A stretch of DNA of 64,000 nt from Phymatolithon calcareum (taxonomy: Eukaryota; Rhodophyta; Florideophyceae; Hapalidiales), in NCBI GenBank assembly GCA_977006965.1, contig OZ345366.1, positions 682,001 through 746,000 of the forward strand, in the 5' to 3' direction. The notes beneath the pieces were generated by a model that was given only the letters and a program-made list of their open reading frames with translations, was not told the DNA's origin and made no database searches. Shown in pieces: positions 53,400 to 62,410 of the stretch; the stretch's first letter is position 1, and each line of letters starts with the position of its first letter. A program made the position numbers and the translations under genes.

Positions 53400-56180
53400 T
53401 CATGGTCAGAACTATCAGCAGCAACGCAGGAGGCAATATTTCGTGCAGCATCGGACGAGGCCATTGTATCTGCAGCTCAGTGCACTCTGCCGCACAGGTG
53501 CCTGTGACAACGTTTTTAGTCTTCTCGAACACCAGGACACAAGAGAACCTGCATAGTTCACAAGAGTGCTGTAAGTATATTTTCGAGTTTTGTGACAGCC
53601 ACTGAAGTCTACGTTGGACAGTGCTTTTAGTTCCGTTTTCTCTGTTCGATATGTTGTTATAATGTACCGTTCGATAAATTTTGCGACTTTCCAGTTTCTC
53701 ACTGGTTGCGTTAGGTGTCGCGCTAGTGAACCTGTTGTGATTTCGAGTCCCACGGCACCGCTGAACGGATATTTGCATGCGTCGATGGTTTTTTCTACTG
53801 GATTGGCTCATTCTAACGGTACAACGTGGTGTGATGTATGAGATCATGGTTCACCTTGCATTCGCAGTAATCTGATGTACGCTTCACAGATTTGACGTTG
53901 CGCTATGTGGATCGCACCCGTTTGAGAGCCCCGAGTTGCGGTCCATCCGCACGTATGGAGAGCCTCACCTAAGTCTTTGACATGGTATTCTGTATCATTG
54001 TCTTGGAGCAGATACTCGTAGAGTATCTTTGACTTCATTGCGACGCTAAAGTGATCAATTTTTACAGCTATAATAAGAGGCTTTGTCACTCTTCTTCGCC
54101 TGTTTAGGTTGCCGTCTGCTTTCAGCTTTGCGTCTCCGAGATTAAGCAGGTGAATTTACCTCCGTCTGTATTTATTTGGTGGATTACGTGTCCTATACAT
54201 GTTTTTGGAAGATGCGAGCAACTTTTACTGGGTCTCTCACTGTGCCAACAAAGTTTGGACGAAGCTCAATTTATAGAAATTTGAGTCTAGTATAATTCTC
54301 GTACAGAAATTCTGAGATGCGATCGACGCGGTGGGAAGTTACGCTTTGTTGAGCCGCAATGGAAAGCATTAGACCCACGTAATCCCGTTCAGCTGCACAT
54401 GCAGCCACAGTTTCAGCGCAAAGCGGAAGCCTGGAGCTAGAAGGCGCTCAGGAAAAAAGGCCGGTATTTTCTATCTGCTCGCTTGTCCGCTAGGGTTTTT
54501 TTGTAGCACGAAGTAAACACTGGCCTGGCTATATATACGATAGGACGCACGTCTTCTGCAATTATTTATTGATATGTATAAAAGTCTTCGTGCTTCTTTG
54601 AATTGTGATTGTACGCCTCATCAAATTGGTTACATTCATGGCTATTGCGCTCTTGAGAGATGGAACGCGGTGGTGAGTCGGTATGAATGAGATCTTTTTC
54701 ATGCACTCGTATACATCCGTGAAGGCCGCCGATGGTAGTTTCGGAATGCTACCCGTCGTAGATTCTTCTGCGCGCGCTTCCAGTGCTGATTTACCAGCCT
54801 TATGTTAGTAATATGGTATTGCATGTTGTAGATTGACTCGTGGATTTTAGTGCTCAATACACGATATTGTCTTGCTGTGTAGCCGAATGCGGTCGAAATT
54901 TGGGTTGTACTGCAAAAGTTCACTATTTGAAACGTAAGGAGAAGTCAGTTATGCGGTGATATTACCTTTTAGTGATGATCGACGATTGTACCGCAATAGG
55001 AGACCGCCCCTATCTTCAATATTCATAATACTTTTACGTTGGGAATGAAGCAATATTCTCCAGACATTCTAAACTTATCAGCTTTGATTGACTCGGAAGC
55101 CAGTGGAGTCTACTGGGATTACTGCTGCCATAAACACCGTGGTACGTCACTGATTGTGATCTATGCTGTAGAATTGGTTTTGGTGACTTCGTCGAAAAGG
55201 CAGATCTCCAGTATTTTTAAAACGGAATTTTCGACGCATGCAGTGTCGTGCACACATGCGCCATTAGAGTTCGGTTGATTCGCTCTGCTATGGAGTTCTC
55301 CTCGTGCGTGTGCTGTGTTTCTGGATCAGGGCCAATCGCTCGTTTGCAAAACCGCCTTACTAGTGCTTTCGCTAGATAATCTTTGGCGTTCTCCCACCGA
55401 ATACGTGCAATAGGGTGTTCAAAATAGCGCTCGATTATTGTTATCGACTCGTATATGTAAGGTTCAGCTTCGCTTCGGTTTTTAAGGGGCCAAACCAATC
55501 TCATTCAACTATGTAGCTGTACTACTGTTGTGGAGTAAGTGTGGACTTCCCCGTTGTGGGCACCGGTCCCGCGATATTCGAGACTACGATATGTCCTGTG
55601 GGTAGTTTCAGCGCTTGACTGATGTCGGGATATTGGAAAAATCCACCATTCAAGACATGCACAAGCGTAAAACTCGTCACGCCCGTGACCATTCCACTTC
55701 GACTCCAGTGGTGTTCAACACCGCAATTATACTCCTTCGTACCTCTATAACAACAAAATTCTTTAATCACCATACGGCTTGCGTTACAGAAACGCATTAC
55801 AGAAAGTATTACAGTCACTCCAGTGCTTAAAGTACTCTCGTTTCTGATAGATTCTTAAGAAATAACGATTTCCAAGGAAGATCGCAATCCTTTGCTCACA
55901 GCTGTTCTTCCATTGATGCATTTGTCATATTGCCAAGTAATCCGACCGATTACCAAATCATCATTTGATCCATTTTTGTATAAATGTCGCGCTTCGCGGC
56001 ACCCTTTGCTTTTTGCTCGTGAACAACCCGAACAAAGTTCAATTTCCAACCTGTGCTCTTCTCAACCCCGCAATTTTGCTGTCAGTCCTCCACAAAATAC
56101 TGCACACTGCAAAGAGTAGAGACGGCACCTGGCAAACTGGTGCTGCCATTATATTCGCAGGATCTATACGTTTAAGTCTA
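53400..56180 (-). mobile_element. Old, degenerate Copia retrotransposon (second family)
   Basis: Minus-strand pieces lie in Copia order from the right. A zinc-site fragment (55855-56049, CSGCSRAKSKGC) is followed by an integrase entry (55522-55600, HIVVSNIAGPVPTTGKS). Integrase core follows (55217-55504: KNRSEAEPYIYESITIIERY, then RWENAKDYL and ENSIAERINRTLMAHV). The reverse-transcriptase region 54100-55200 is too decayed to read. The RT end is YHVKDLGEALHTCGW with IHIAQRQICEAYIRLL (53844-54089), and then RNase H (53415-53753: RTEKTELKALSNVDFSGC, SLVSWCSRR). There are many frameshifts and stops. It differs in sequence from the right-edge Copia, so it is a separate and older family. I did not find its LTRs. 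Confidence 0.75.
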
Positions 56181-57560
56181 ATGATAGCCACTTGTTCACG
56201 TAGAGTGGCTAAAGTACGCAAAAATGCAACACAACATAATGTAACTAAATTGAAAGCATAGTTCAATCTCAGAAAACTATATCTATAAGTCCAGGGGTGT
56301 ATGGATATTAGCTCATAAATTGCTAAGTGTGAATGGAAAAAGGTTTCCCACACAAATTGGAATTGGATTGATCCTTCACCTAAGTAGAAATCCATTGTTT
56401 TGAAGGTTATCTTGATAACTTGACATACACTGAGCCAGCATTCTGCACCCTGGTATTATATAAATCATTCAGTGGATGCAAATTGCTCTCAGTAAGGCAA
56501 ATTCTATAATTGACAATAAAGTAAAAGGTTGATGGTTTCTATACTTGAGTTTCACTGGTACATATCTAACAAAAACCACCTCGCATAAATCCTAGGAGTT
56601 CAGATTAGAGCCTTACGCCCGTAGTGGAAATCAGTTTGGAGAGATCAAGCAACATACAGCAAGCACTGGTTCTTAGAATCATTCAGTGCCTCCAAGAATC
56701 TACCCGCTGAGAACGCCGCTGAACAGTTTAAACCGTCGTTCAAATTTTTACTTTTTCATTTATAAATCGAAATTTTTTGTTATTTAACGAACTTAAGCTG
56801 CAAATCAAGGTGTTTTTGAAAATAAATTAGGAGCTACATGCACTGCATAGCTTTGCAACTGAATGAAAAGAAAATCTGATAGCGCTCTCAAAAATTTGAT
56901 TTTGATAATTGTATTGCTGTTTCTCGAAACGCCATTCTCAGCTATTTAAAAGTCGTTTATGATCTTTGATAGCACTGTACTTTTCATGGGACAACTCAAA
57001 ATCAGTCTACTGCCTCATAAAAATGTCTCCGGTCAATTCTGTGAAGCTTTTGTTTCCTGTCCATTCTGTCAGTTCGCATTCGCGCCCCTTTATCGAATTC
57101 TTAATTGTCTTAGGAAAGTACAGCAAAATGCTTCCAGCTCCTTCTACTCCAGGAACGAGAGCCACATGTTCCACTCACATCTTGCATACTTCATCAAATT
57201 TTAAGGCTCACATTTAACTCAACTATCATGATTGTATATAGTAGCACGTCCCTGCAGTCAATTTGAGTACCGCATCCAAACCAGAAGCGCTTAGAATGTT
57301 CACACACAAGTACAACTGATAGAGGCCGTGCTTGTCGTTTCGTACGACCAATGGGGGCCAAATATACTCTGCGGGAGACTCTCAGCCATTTTATAGCCTC
57401 ACTTGCCTGCCCTGCTTTCGCGTCCACATGCCACGTTCCCCGATGTCCGTGCTCTAAGTAAACGTTTCTGAGTCCCTGAATTCTGACGGTGCTAATGTCA
57501 CAATTGACCGCAGCTCTAAGTTCAAAATCACACTGCCAAGTATACAAGTCAGCTTGCGGA
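56181..57560. other. Non-coding or decayed stretch
   Basis: Minus-strand frames at 56039-56395 and 57194-57547 may hold further decayed parts of the Copia element to the left (protease and zinc-site side), but no motif is clear enough to assign. The rest is AT-rich without features. Confidence 0.3.
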
Positions 57561-57568
57561 AATTAATG

Positions 57569-58170
57569 CAATCACTCTGAAGTTGCAAAGACGCGGCGCT
57601 AATTTATCAGACTTCCGTCCGGTGCTCGAGGCACGCATCAAAATGGTTGATATGAATTATAGGTTTTAACGATGCAAGCTCGGTGCATGCTATATTTCAA
57701 TTGACTCTCCGTCTTCTGCGGATTCAGCGTTCGAGTCTGGAGTGGTGAAGATACAACGCAATGAGGACGGATACTATGATCGATGCAGAACGTACTTCTT
57801 GCGCAAAGTTGTGGGTGAGTCAACCTCGCGAAGCGAAACACTTTCAATAGCGGAGATCATAATGCAAAGAAGCGCAAACGCAAGGAACAGGTTTAGACGT
57901 ATGCAAACTGTGATTTTGTTTTCGGTTCGACCGCCGAGTATGAACGACTTTGGTCAATTACAAAGTACGGTTAGACTGAGAACAAGACGGCGATAATGGC
58001 TCTCCTGTTTGAGGCTCTGGTGTTTTTGAAAATGAACAGGACGTATTGGCACCAGAAAATGGTATCTTCTGCCAGGTCAAATAGAGGAAGCGATAGTTTT
58101 AGTCAACTTCTGCAAGAAGATACAACGATCTGGCGTGAACATGAAGTAGATTTTCGATATTGGTGTTCAT
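57569..58170 (+). pseudogene. Degenerate hAT transposase copy (C-terminal third)
   Basis: It matches the C-terminal part of the transposase at 46674 in several blocks: ITLKLQRRGANLSDFRPVL against VTKALQRRGATLEHFRFLL, FESGVVKIQRNE identical, LSIAEI against LSMAEI, FGSTAEYERLWS against IGSSAEMERLFS, and MALLFEALVFLKMNRTYW against MTPLLFESLLFLKVNRGYW. Frame changes and a large gap between the first two blocks show an old broken copy. No terminal repeats are seen. Confidence 0.8.
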
Positions 58171-58289
58171 ATTGCGCTGAGATCCTTTATTGCAATTCCT
58201 ATTGAACTCTATCTACCCATAAATAAAAATAAAATTGCTAGAACCCCTGTTTGCCCCTGATCTTGTCAGTCAGTCGTGTCAAGCTCTAC

Positions 58290-58350
58290 ATGCAGATGCG
58301 TTGGTAACATTTAAATAAAAATCTAAACTTCTTCTTCAACGCATGCCAAA
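58290..58350. repeat. Second copy of the AT/TTC-rich tail seen at 16451
   Basis: GCAGATGCGTTGGTAACATT, then TAAATAAAAATCTAAACTTC and TTCTTC. See the entry at 16451 for the comparison. It lies about 150 bp left of the Copia LTR. Confidence 0.4.
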
Positions 58351-58501
58351 GTCAGTGCGCAGGTCTCGCGTCTACCGACAACATCTCTCTATCGTGGCTA
58401 TGTTGGCGAACCTTATCTCAGATTTAACTTATCAGCGCTCTGCACAAGGTATGCTTCGCCATTGTTCTATCTCGGTCTCTTTTTCGATACTGCAAGATTG
58501 A

Positions 58502-58913
58502 TGTAGAACACGGATCGGCTGCGAACGAGCTGTGTGTGTGACAATGATGGACTAAAAACACAAAGGTGTCGAGGTCCGTAAAACTCCAGTGCAAGACTGG
58601 ATGTGGTCGGGACGAACACCTGTGTGGTCGGCGAACTCTAGCGCGAGGCTAGATGTAGACCGAGACGGCGAGCTCTTGCGTGGTGACAAGAGGAGACCTG
58701 ATGAGCGATGAGCGAAATGCTCTACGAACATGTAATGAACTGGTAAACGTGACTTGCCTCTCTAGGAGTCTGAAGCTCAGATGGAGCTTGAGCTAAATAC
58801 TGTCTGCTGGAGATCGAATGTAGTGCTAACGTGTACTACGTGTACTATCTGTAGTGCGACTGACCTGATAACGACACTGTACTCTGTGTCAGTCAAGTCT
58901 GTAACTCCACACA
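58502..58913 (-). repeat. 3' LTR of the Copia element (412 bp)
   Basis: In element orientation it starts TGTGTGGAGTTACAG and ends GTGTTCTACA, giving TGT...ACA ends. The start is set by the polypurine tract directly before it and by the solo copy at 37914-38322, and the end by where the solo copy stops matching. Confidence 0.85.
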
Positions 58914-61900
58914 CCCCACTTTTTCAGGTCGGAGCACATTGTCAGTCGGACGAATCACGAACTGTTGAACGGGATGGTCAATGCGGTGAGTCTTAAGAAG
59001 CTTGAGTAAGGCCTTGTTGCTTGAAATCTTAGTAAGTCCGTCGGCGGGATTATCGTCAGAAGAAATTAAACCGATATTATGGATTAATCGTTGGTTATAG
59101 GCTTCGCGGGTTGCGGAAATGTCAACCATAAGGCGGCGTTCAGTTGTATAGCGGTTTCGCGTTAAGATATCGAATAAGATTTTAGAGTCAGTCATCATTA
59201 TGATGGGTATGTTCTTCTGTAGTATGCGATTCAAATCATGCCTGATGATGAACGCGTTGTCAAAAGCATCAACAAATGCCAGAGTTTCTCCGGCGGCCGA
59301 TGATCGTGTAACGCGGGATGATTTGTAGGAAGAGTAGTGTAGAATTGCGCAATTATTACTGGCGTCCGCAAGACAGATGATGAAACCAAGCTGAGATCGG
59401 TTCCCAGCAGCATTGTTGAACGACGCGTCTGCGTAGACAACAAGTCTTAGACTTTCTTGGTCCAGCTTCGGAAATCGCAAGTAAACATCGGGAGTTGCGT
59501 GAAGGTACTTGACAATCCGATTGATTTCCTTCACATAGTCAGGGTTGAATTGATTGTCTGTTACTTGTGCAGCCATTGATGCTGCACATGCGATATCGGG
59601 ACGGGTATGTACAACCCACATTAGTTTTGCGCGTAAAGAGCGGTATTCAGGCCAATTGGATTGTGGCGTGAGGGAGCGAAGACGTTTGGTATAGTGCGCT
59701 TGCGATAGTCGGCGTAAATTGGGGTTCGTGGAATCGCAGATGAGTCCTGTAAAAGCGAATTTAGCCATGTCGGATGTGGTGATCTCAAACTTTTTCTTCA
59801 TGGTATCCCGTATGGTTTGTTTCTCTGTAGTATTTCCGGCTTGTAAGACGTCATCGACATATGAGCCAGACAATGCGACAAGCTTGTCCACTTCCCGTCG
59901 AAAGAATAGTGCAAAATCGCCTGTCGATTGTTGCATGCGGAGATTGTGAATGTGAAACTTTGTAAACGTTTCACACCAATAGTCACCGCTTTCAGTGAGT
60001 CCGTAAAGAGGTTTGACAACTTGGATGAGCTCGTCTTTTTCGAGCGACATCTCCTTAGGTCGAATGAATATTTTTCGCTGCAAATCAGATGCGGACTGTA
60101 GATATGCCTGTTTTACGTCCGTGGACCATACATCAAGTCCAAAAATTGTGGCGATAGCAAGAATAAGGCGTATAGATGACTGCCTCATGTTGACAGTTTT
60201 GTGGACGATGTGGTGCTTTTCTCGATCGCGGTGCCCACCGAGTACAAATCGCGCTTTGTACTTGACAGAACCATCAAGAGCATGGTTGAGAGCAAGGACG
60301 TATCGGCAAGGGATAATGTTTGGTTTAGGACCAGCCTCTTCTGTCAGTACCAATCGAAAGGTGCCCCGCTCAATTAGTCCAAGTATTTCTTTTCGAACCG
60401 CATCGTCGAAAAGTGCTTCGCGGGGGTCACCAGGGTGGACGACTTCTGTATACATGACTCGCGGTGGTCCATCTTCCGCGGGCTCGGGTTGGATTGGGAG
60501 GTCGCTAGATCGGGAAGAATTAACCGGTCTCAGTTGAGCAATGTTAAAGGCTCTAGGACCCGTCTTCTCGCCTGTATGAACACGAATCTCTTTGCCGTTT
60601 ACCGACGCAATCAGATGAGGACCGGTAAAATGCTTCAGTCCTTCGCGATACACATAGGCGAAATCTCCCGGAAGAAATGTGTGTCGCTCGGCCGGGGGAG
60701 GAATCGCTCTGATACCTCTCGCAATTAGACGTTTCCCGACAATCTTTTCGTACTCCTTTCGCGCAGCGACGAGTGCCTGCTTCCGCTGACGTTGAGATGG
60801 AAAATCCTTCTCGGATATATCTGGCAATTTTGGAAGAACGCCAAAGACCAACAGAGAGGGACATAAACCGTGAGGACCGACTGTGTCATTAACCGCTTTG
60901 ACTGCCATAGCTAGGCATGTCTGGGGCTTGACAGACTTGAAGTCAGTGCGAACTTTGTTGTAAATCCTTCGCAAGATGGCGTGATAAGTCTCTCCGGCGC
61001 CCAGTGAGTTATGGCTCTCGGTGCCGGTGTGCCTTAACTCAATGTTCATGAGCTCACAGCAGTACTTCCATTCTTTTGATATGAATACAGATCCCTGGTC
61101 TGTGAGCATGGATTCAGGAAATCCGATGTACGCGCATGCCCAAATTCGCAGGAATGTGTTCCATACTCCACTGGTTGAAGAATCAGGGACGAAAGCGGCG
61201 GCTTGGAATTTAGTGCCGGCATCGACGATGTGCAGCACAGGTTTGTTCTTTCCTTGATCGTCAAGCAGAAACATAAGATCCAATATCACTGTCTGGTTGA
61301 AACGAATGTCATCGGGGTCGCGAATGCGGAATACGAGCTGTCTTGGAGAGTAAACCTGACATGTTTCACAGCTTTTTGAGATCTCATCCAGAATAGTCTT
61401 CAGATGTGGGCCAAAGTTGCTTGGGTTTGCACGCGCGAGCAAGTTGTAGAGTTTGCCGGAAGATGGATGCATCAGGTGCCGATGGAGACGCTCAAGGTTC
61501 GTGCGTGTCAGAAATGATGATGCAATGCTTTCCCATGTCCAGTAGATGTGGCCGTACTGGCGCATAGCTGGCAGCTTCCATTTTTCGGTAACGCATTCGA
61601 CTTCATTCGAAACGGTAAGGACTTGGATGGAGTAGGTATCCATAATGTCCAGTCCGAGTAGAAATGGAATGTCATCTCGTATGACACAAACATCGGCTGA
61701 TATCAGTGTTCCAGGTGTTGGAATAATAATACTCATTTTTCCAATGGCACGGGCAAATCCTTTGCCGAAACGAAAGGGTTGATTGCTCTTTCCAAGGCTG
61801 AAAGGAATACTGTTTTCCTCGCAATAGGCCATGGCTTGGCTATGTCCTATTACGGACCGCTGGGCACCTGTGTCCATAAGAGCACCACGGAATCTCTTTC

Positions 61901-62405
61901 GTTGAGGTTCACGAGGGAATTGTTCCTTGAGCTGTACCAAGTCTATGGGTACGTGGTAGATTTTGTGCTTGCGTCTTCGGACGCAGTTTAAGCTTCTTTT
62001 CGTTCCCTTGCGCTTCGCGAGAATAAGGCAAGGTTCACGAGGATGTACTGTAGTCTTTTCGTTCTTTTCGGTGCTTCGCCGTGCATTCTTAATCTTCTTT
62101 TGCAAAGATCGCTCAATCCTTCGGTTGTTTTTTCGGTGATTATGTTCAGGCACGGTTGGTTCCAAGATCTTACGGGGAGCTCCAAGGTTGAGGTCCATGT
62201 TTATCGGCTCACAAAGGTTTGTTTTCGGGGATTTGAGATGCTGCGGAACTGCTTCAATTCCAAGTTCTTTGTTGTCTTCCAAATCAGAATCGAGTTCTGA
62301 GTTCGTGCTGTCGTCAGAAGACTCATGAGAGCTATATGCATCATCCTGCCTTTCGGCACAAAAGTAAGCCAACGATGATTTCCCCTTATCATCATTGGCA
62401 GTTAA
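58893..62405 (-). CDS. pol: Copia pol polyprotein (protease, integrase, reverse transcriptase, RNase H)
   Basis: About 1,170 residues; numbers below count from TTG 62372. Protease LMDTGAQRSVIG (Asp near 167). Integrase zinc site HxxxH...CETC (297-338), core D365 (ILDLM), D425 (LTDQG) and E461 (GAGET). Reverse transcriptase from about 655, with STDVKQAYLQ (first Asp, near 752) and YVDD (838-841). RNase H YADAS (980-984), AAGET near 1031 and MTDSK near 1068. All catalytic residues are present. There is no ATG near the start, and the frame is open back into the end of gag in the -1 phase, so it is probably made as a Gag-Pol fusion by -1 frameshifting. The last six codons (CVELQT) lie in the LTR. 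Confidence 0.93.
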   Translation of the reverse strand, partial: LTANDDKGKSSLAYFCAERQDDAYSSHESSDDSTNSELDSDLEDNKELGIEAVPQHLKSPKTNLCEPINMDLNLGAPRKILEPTVPEHNHRKNNRRIERSLQKKIKNARRSTEKNEKTTVHPREPCLILAKRKGTKRSLNCVRRRKHKIYHVPIDLVQLKEQFPREPQRKRFRGALMDTGAQRSVIGHSQAMAYCEENSIPFSLGKSNQPFRFGKGFARAIGKMSIIIPTPGTLISADVCVIRDDIPFLLGLDIMDTYSIQVLTVSNEVECVTEKWKLPAMRQYGHIYWTWESIASSFLTRTNLERLHRHLMHPSSGKLYNLLARANPSNFGPHLKTILDEISKSCETCQVYSPRQLVFRIRDPDDIRFNQTVILDLMFLLDDQGKNKPVLHIVDAGTKFQAAAFVPDSSTSGVWNTFLRIWACAYIGFPESMLTDQGSVFISKEWKYCCELMNIELRHTGTESHNSLGAGETYHAILRRIYNKVRTDFKSVKPQTCLAMAVKAVNDTVGPHGLCPSLLVFGVLPKLPDISEKDFPSQRQRKQALVAARKEYEKIVGKRLIARGIRAIPPPAERHTFLPGDFAYVYREGLKHFTGPHLIASVNGKEIRVHTGEKTGPRAFNIAQLRPVNSSRSSDLPIQPEPAEDGPPRVMYTEVVHPGDPREALFDDAVRKEILGLIERGTFRLVLTEEAGPKPNIIPCRYVLALNHALDGSVKYKARFVLGGHRDREKHHIVHKTVNMRQSSIRLILAIATIFGLDVWSTDVKQAYLQSASDLQRKIFIRPKEMSLEKDELIQVVKPLYGLTESGDYWCETFTKFHIHNLRMQQSTGDFALFFRREVDKLVALSGSYVDDVLQAGNTTEKQTIRDTMKKKFEITTSDMAKFAFTGLICDSTNPNLRRLSQAHYTKRLRSLTPQSNWPEYRSLRAKLMWVVHTRPDIACAASMAAQVTDNQFNPDYVKEINRIVKYLHATPDVYLRFPKLDQESLRLVVYADASFNNAAGNRSQLGFIICLADASNNCAILHYSSYKSSRVTRSSAAGETLAFVDAFDNAFIIRHDLNRILQKNIPIIMMTDSKILFDILTRNRYTTERRLMVDISATREAYNQRLIHNIGLISSDDNPADGLTKISSNKALLKLLKTHRIDHPVQQFVIRPTDNVLRPEKVGCVELQT
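58914..58925 (-). other. Polypurine tract of the Copia element
   Basis: GAAAAAGTGGGG in element orientation, directly before the TGTG that opens the 3' LTR. It is the expected primer for plus-strand synthesis. It is also coding: it falls inside the last codons of pol (PEKVG). Confidence 0.8.
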
Positions 62406-62410
62406 AAATC
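62402..62410 (-). promoter_or_regulatory. Probable -1 frameshift site between gag and pol
   Basis: At the end of gag the message reads GAT TTT TAA. A run of five T precedes the stop, and slipping back one base on TTT gives TTA ACT GCC, which enters pol without a stop. It is not a canonical X-XXY-YYZ heptamer; it would be P-site slippage helped by the stop codon. No downstream pseudoknot was worked out. Confidence 0.55.
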
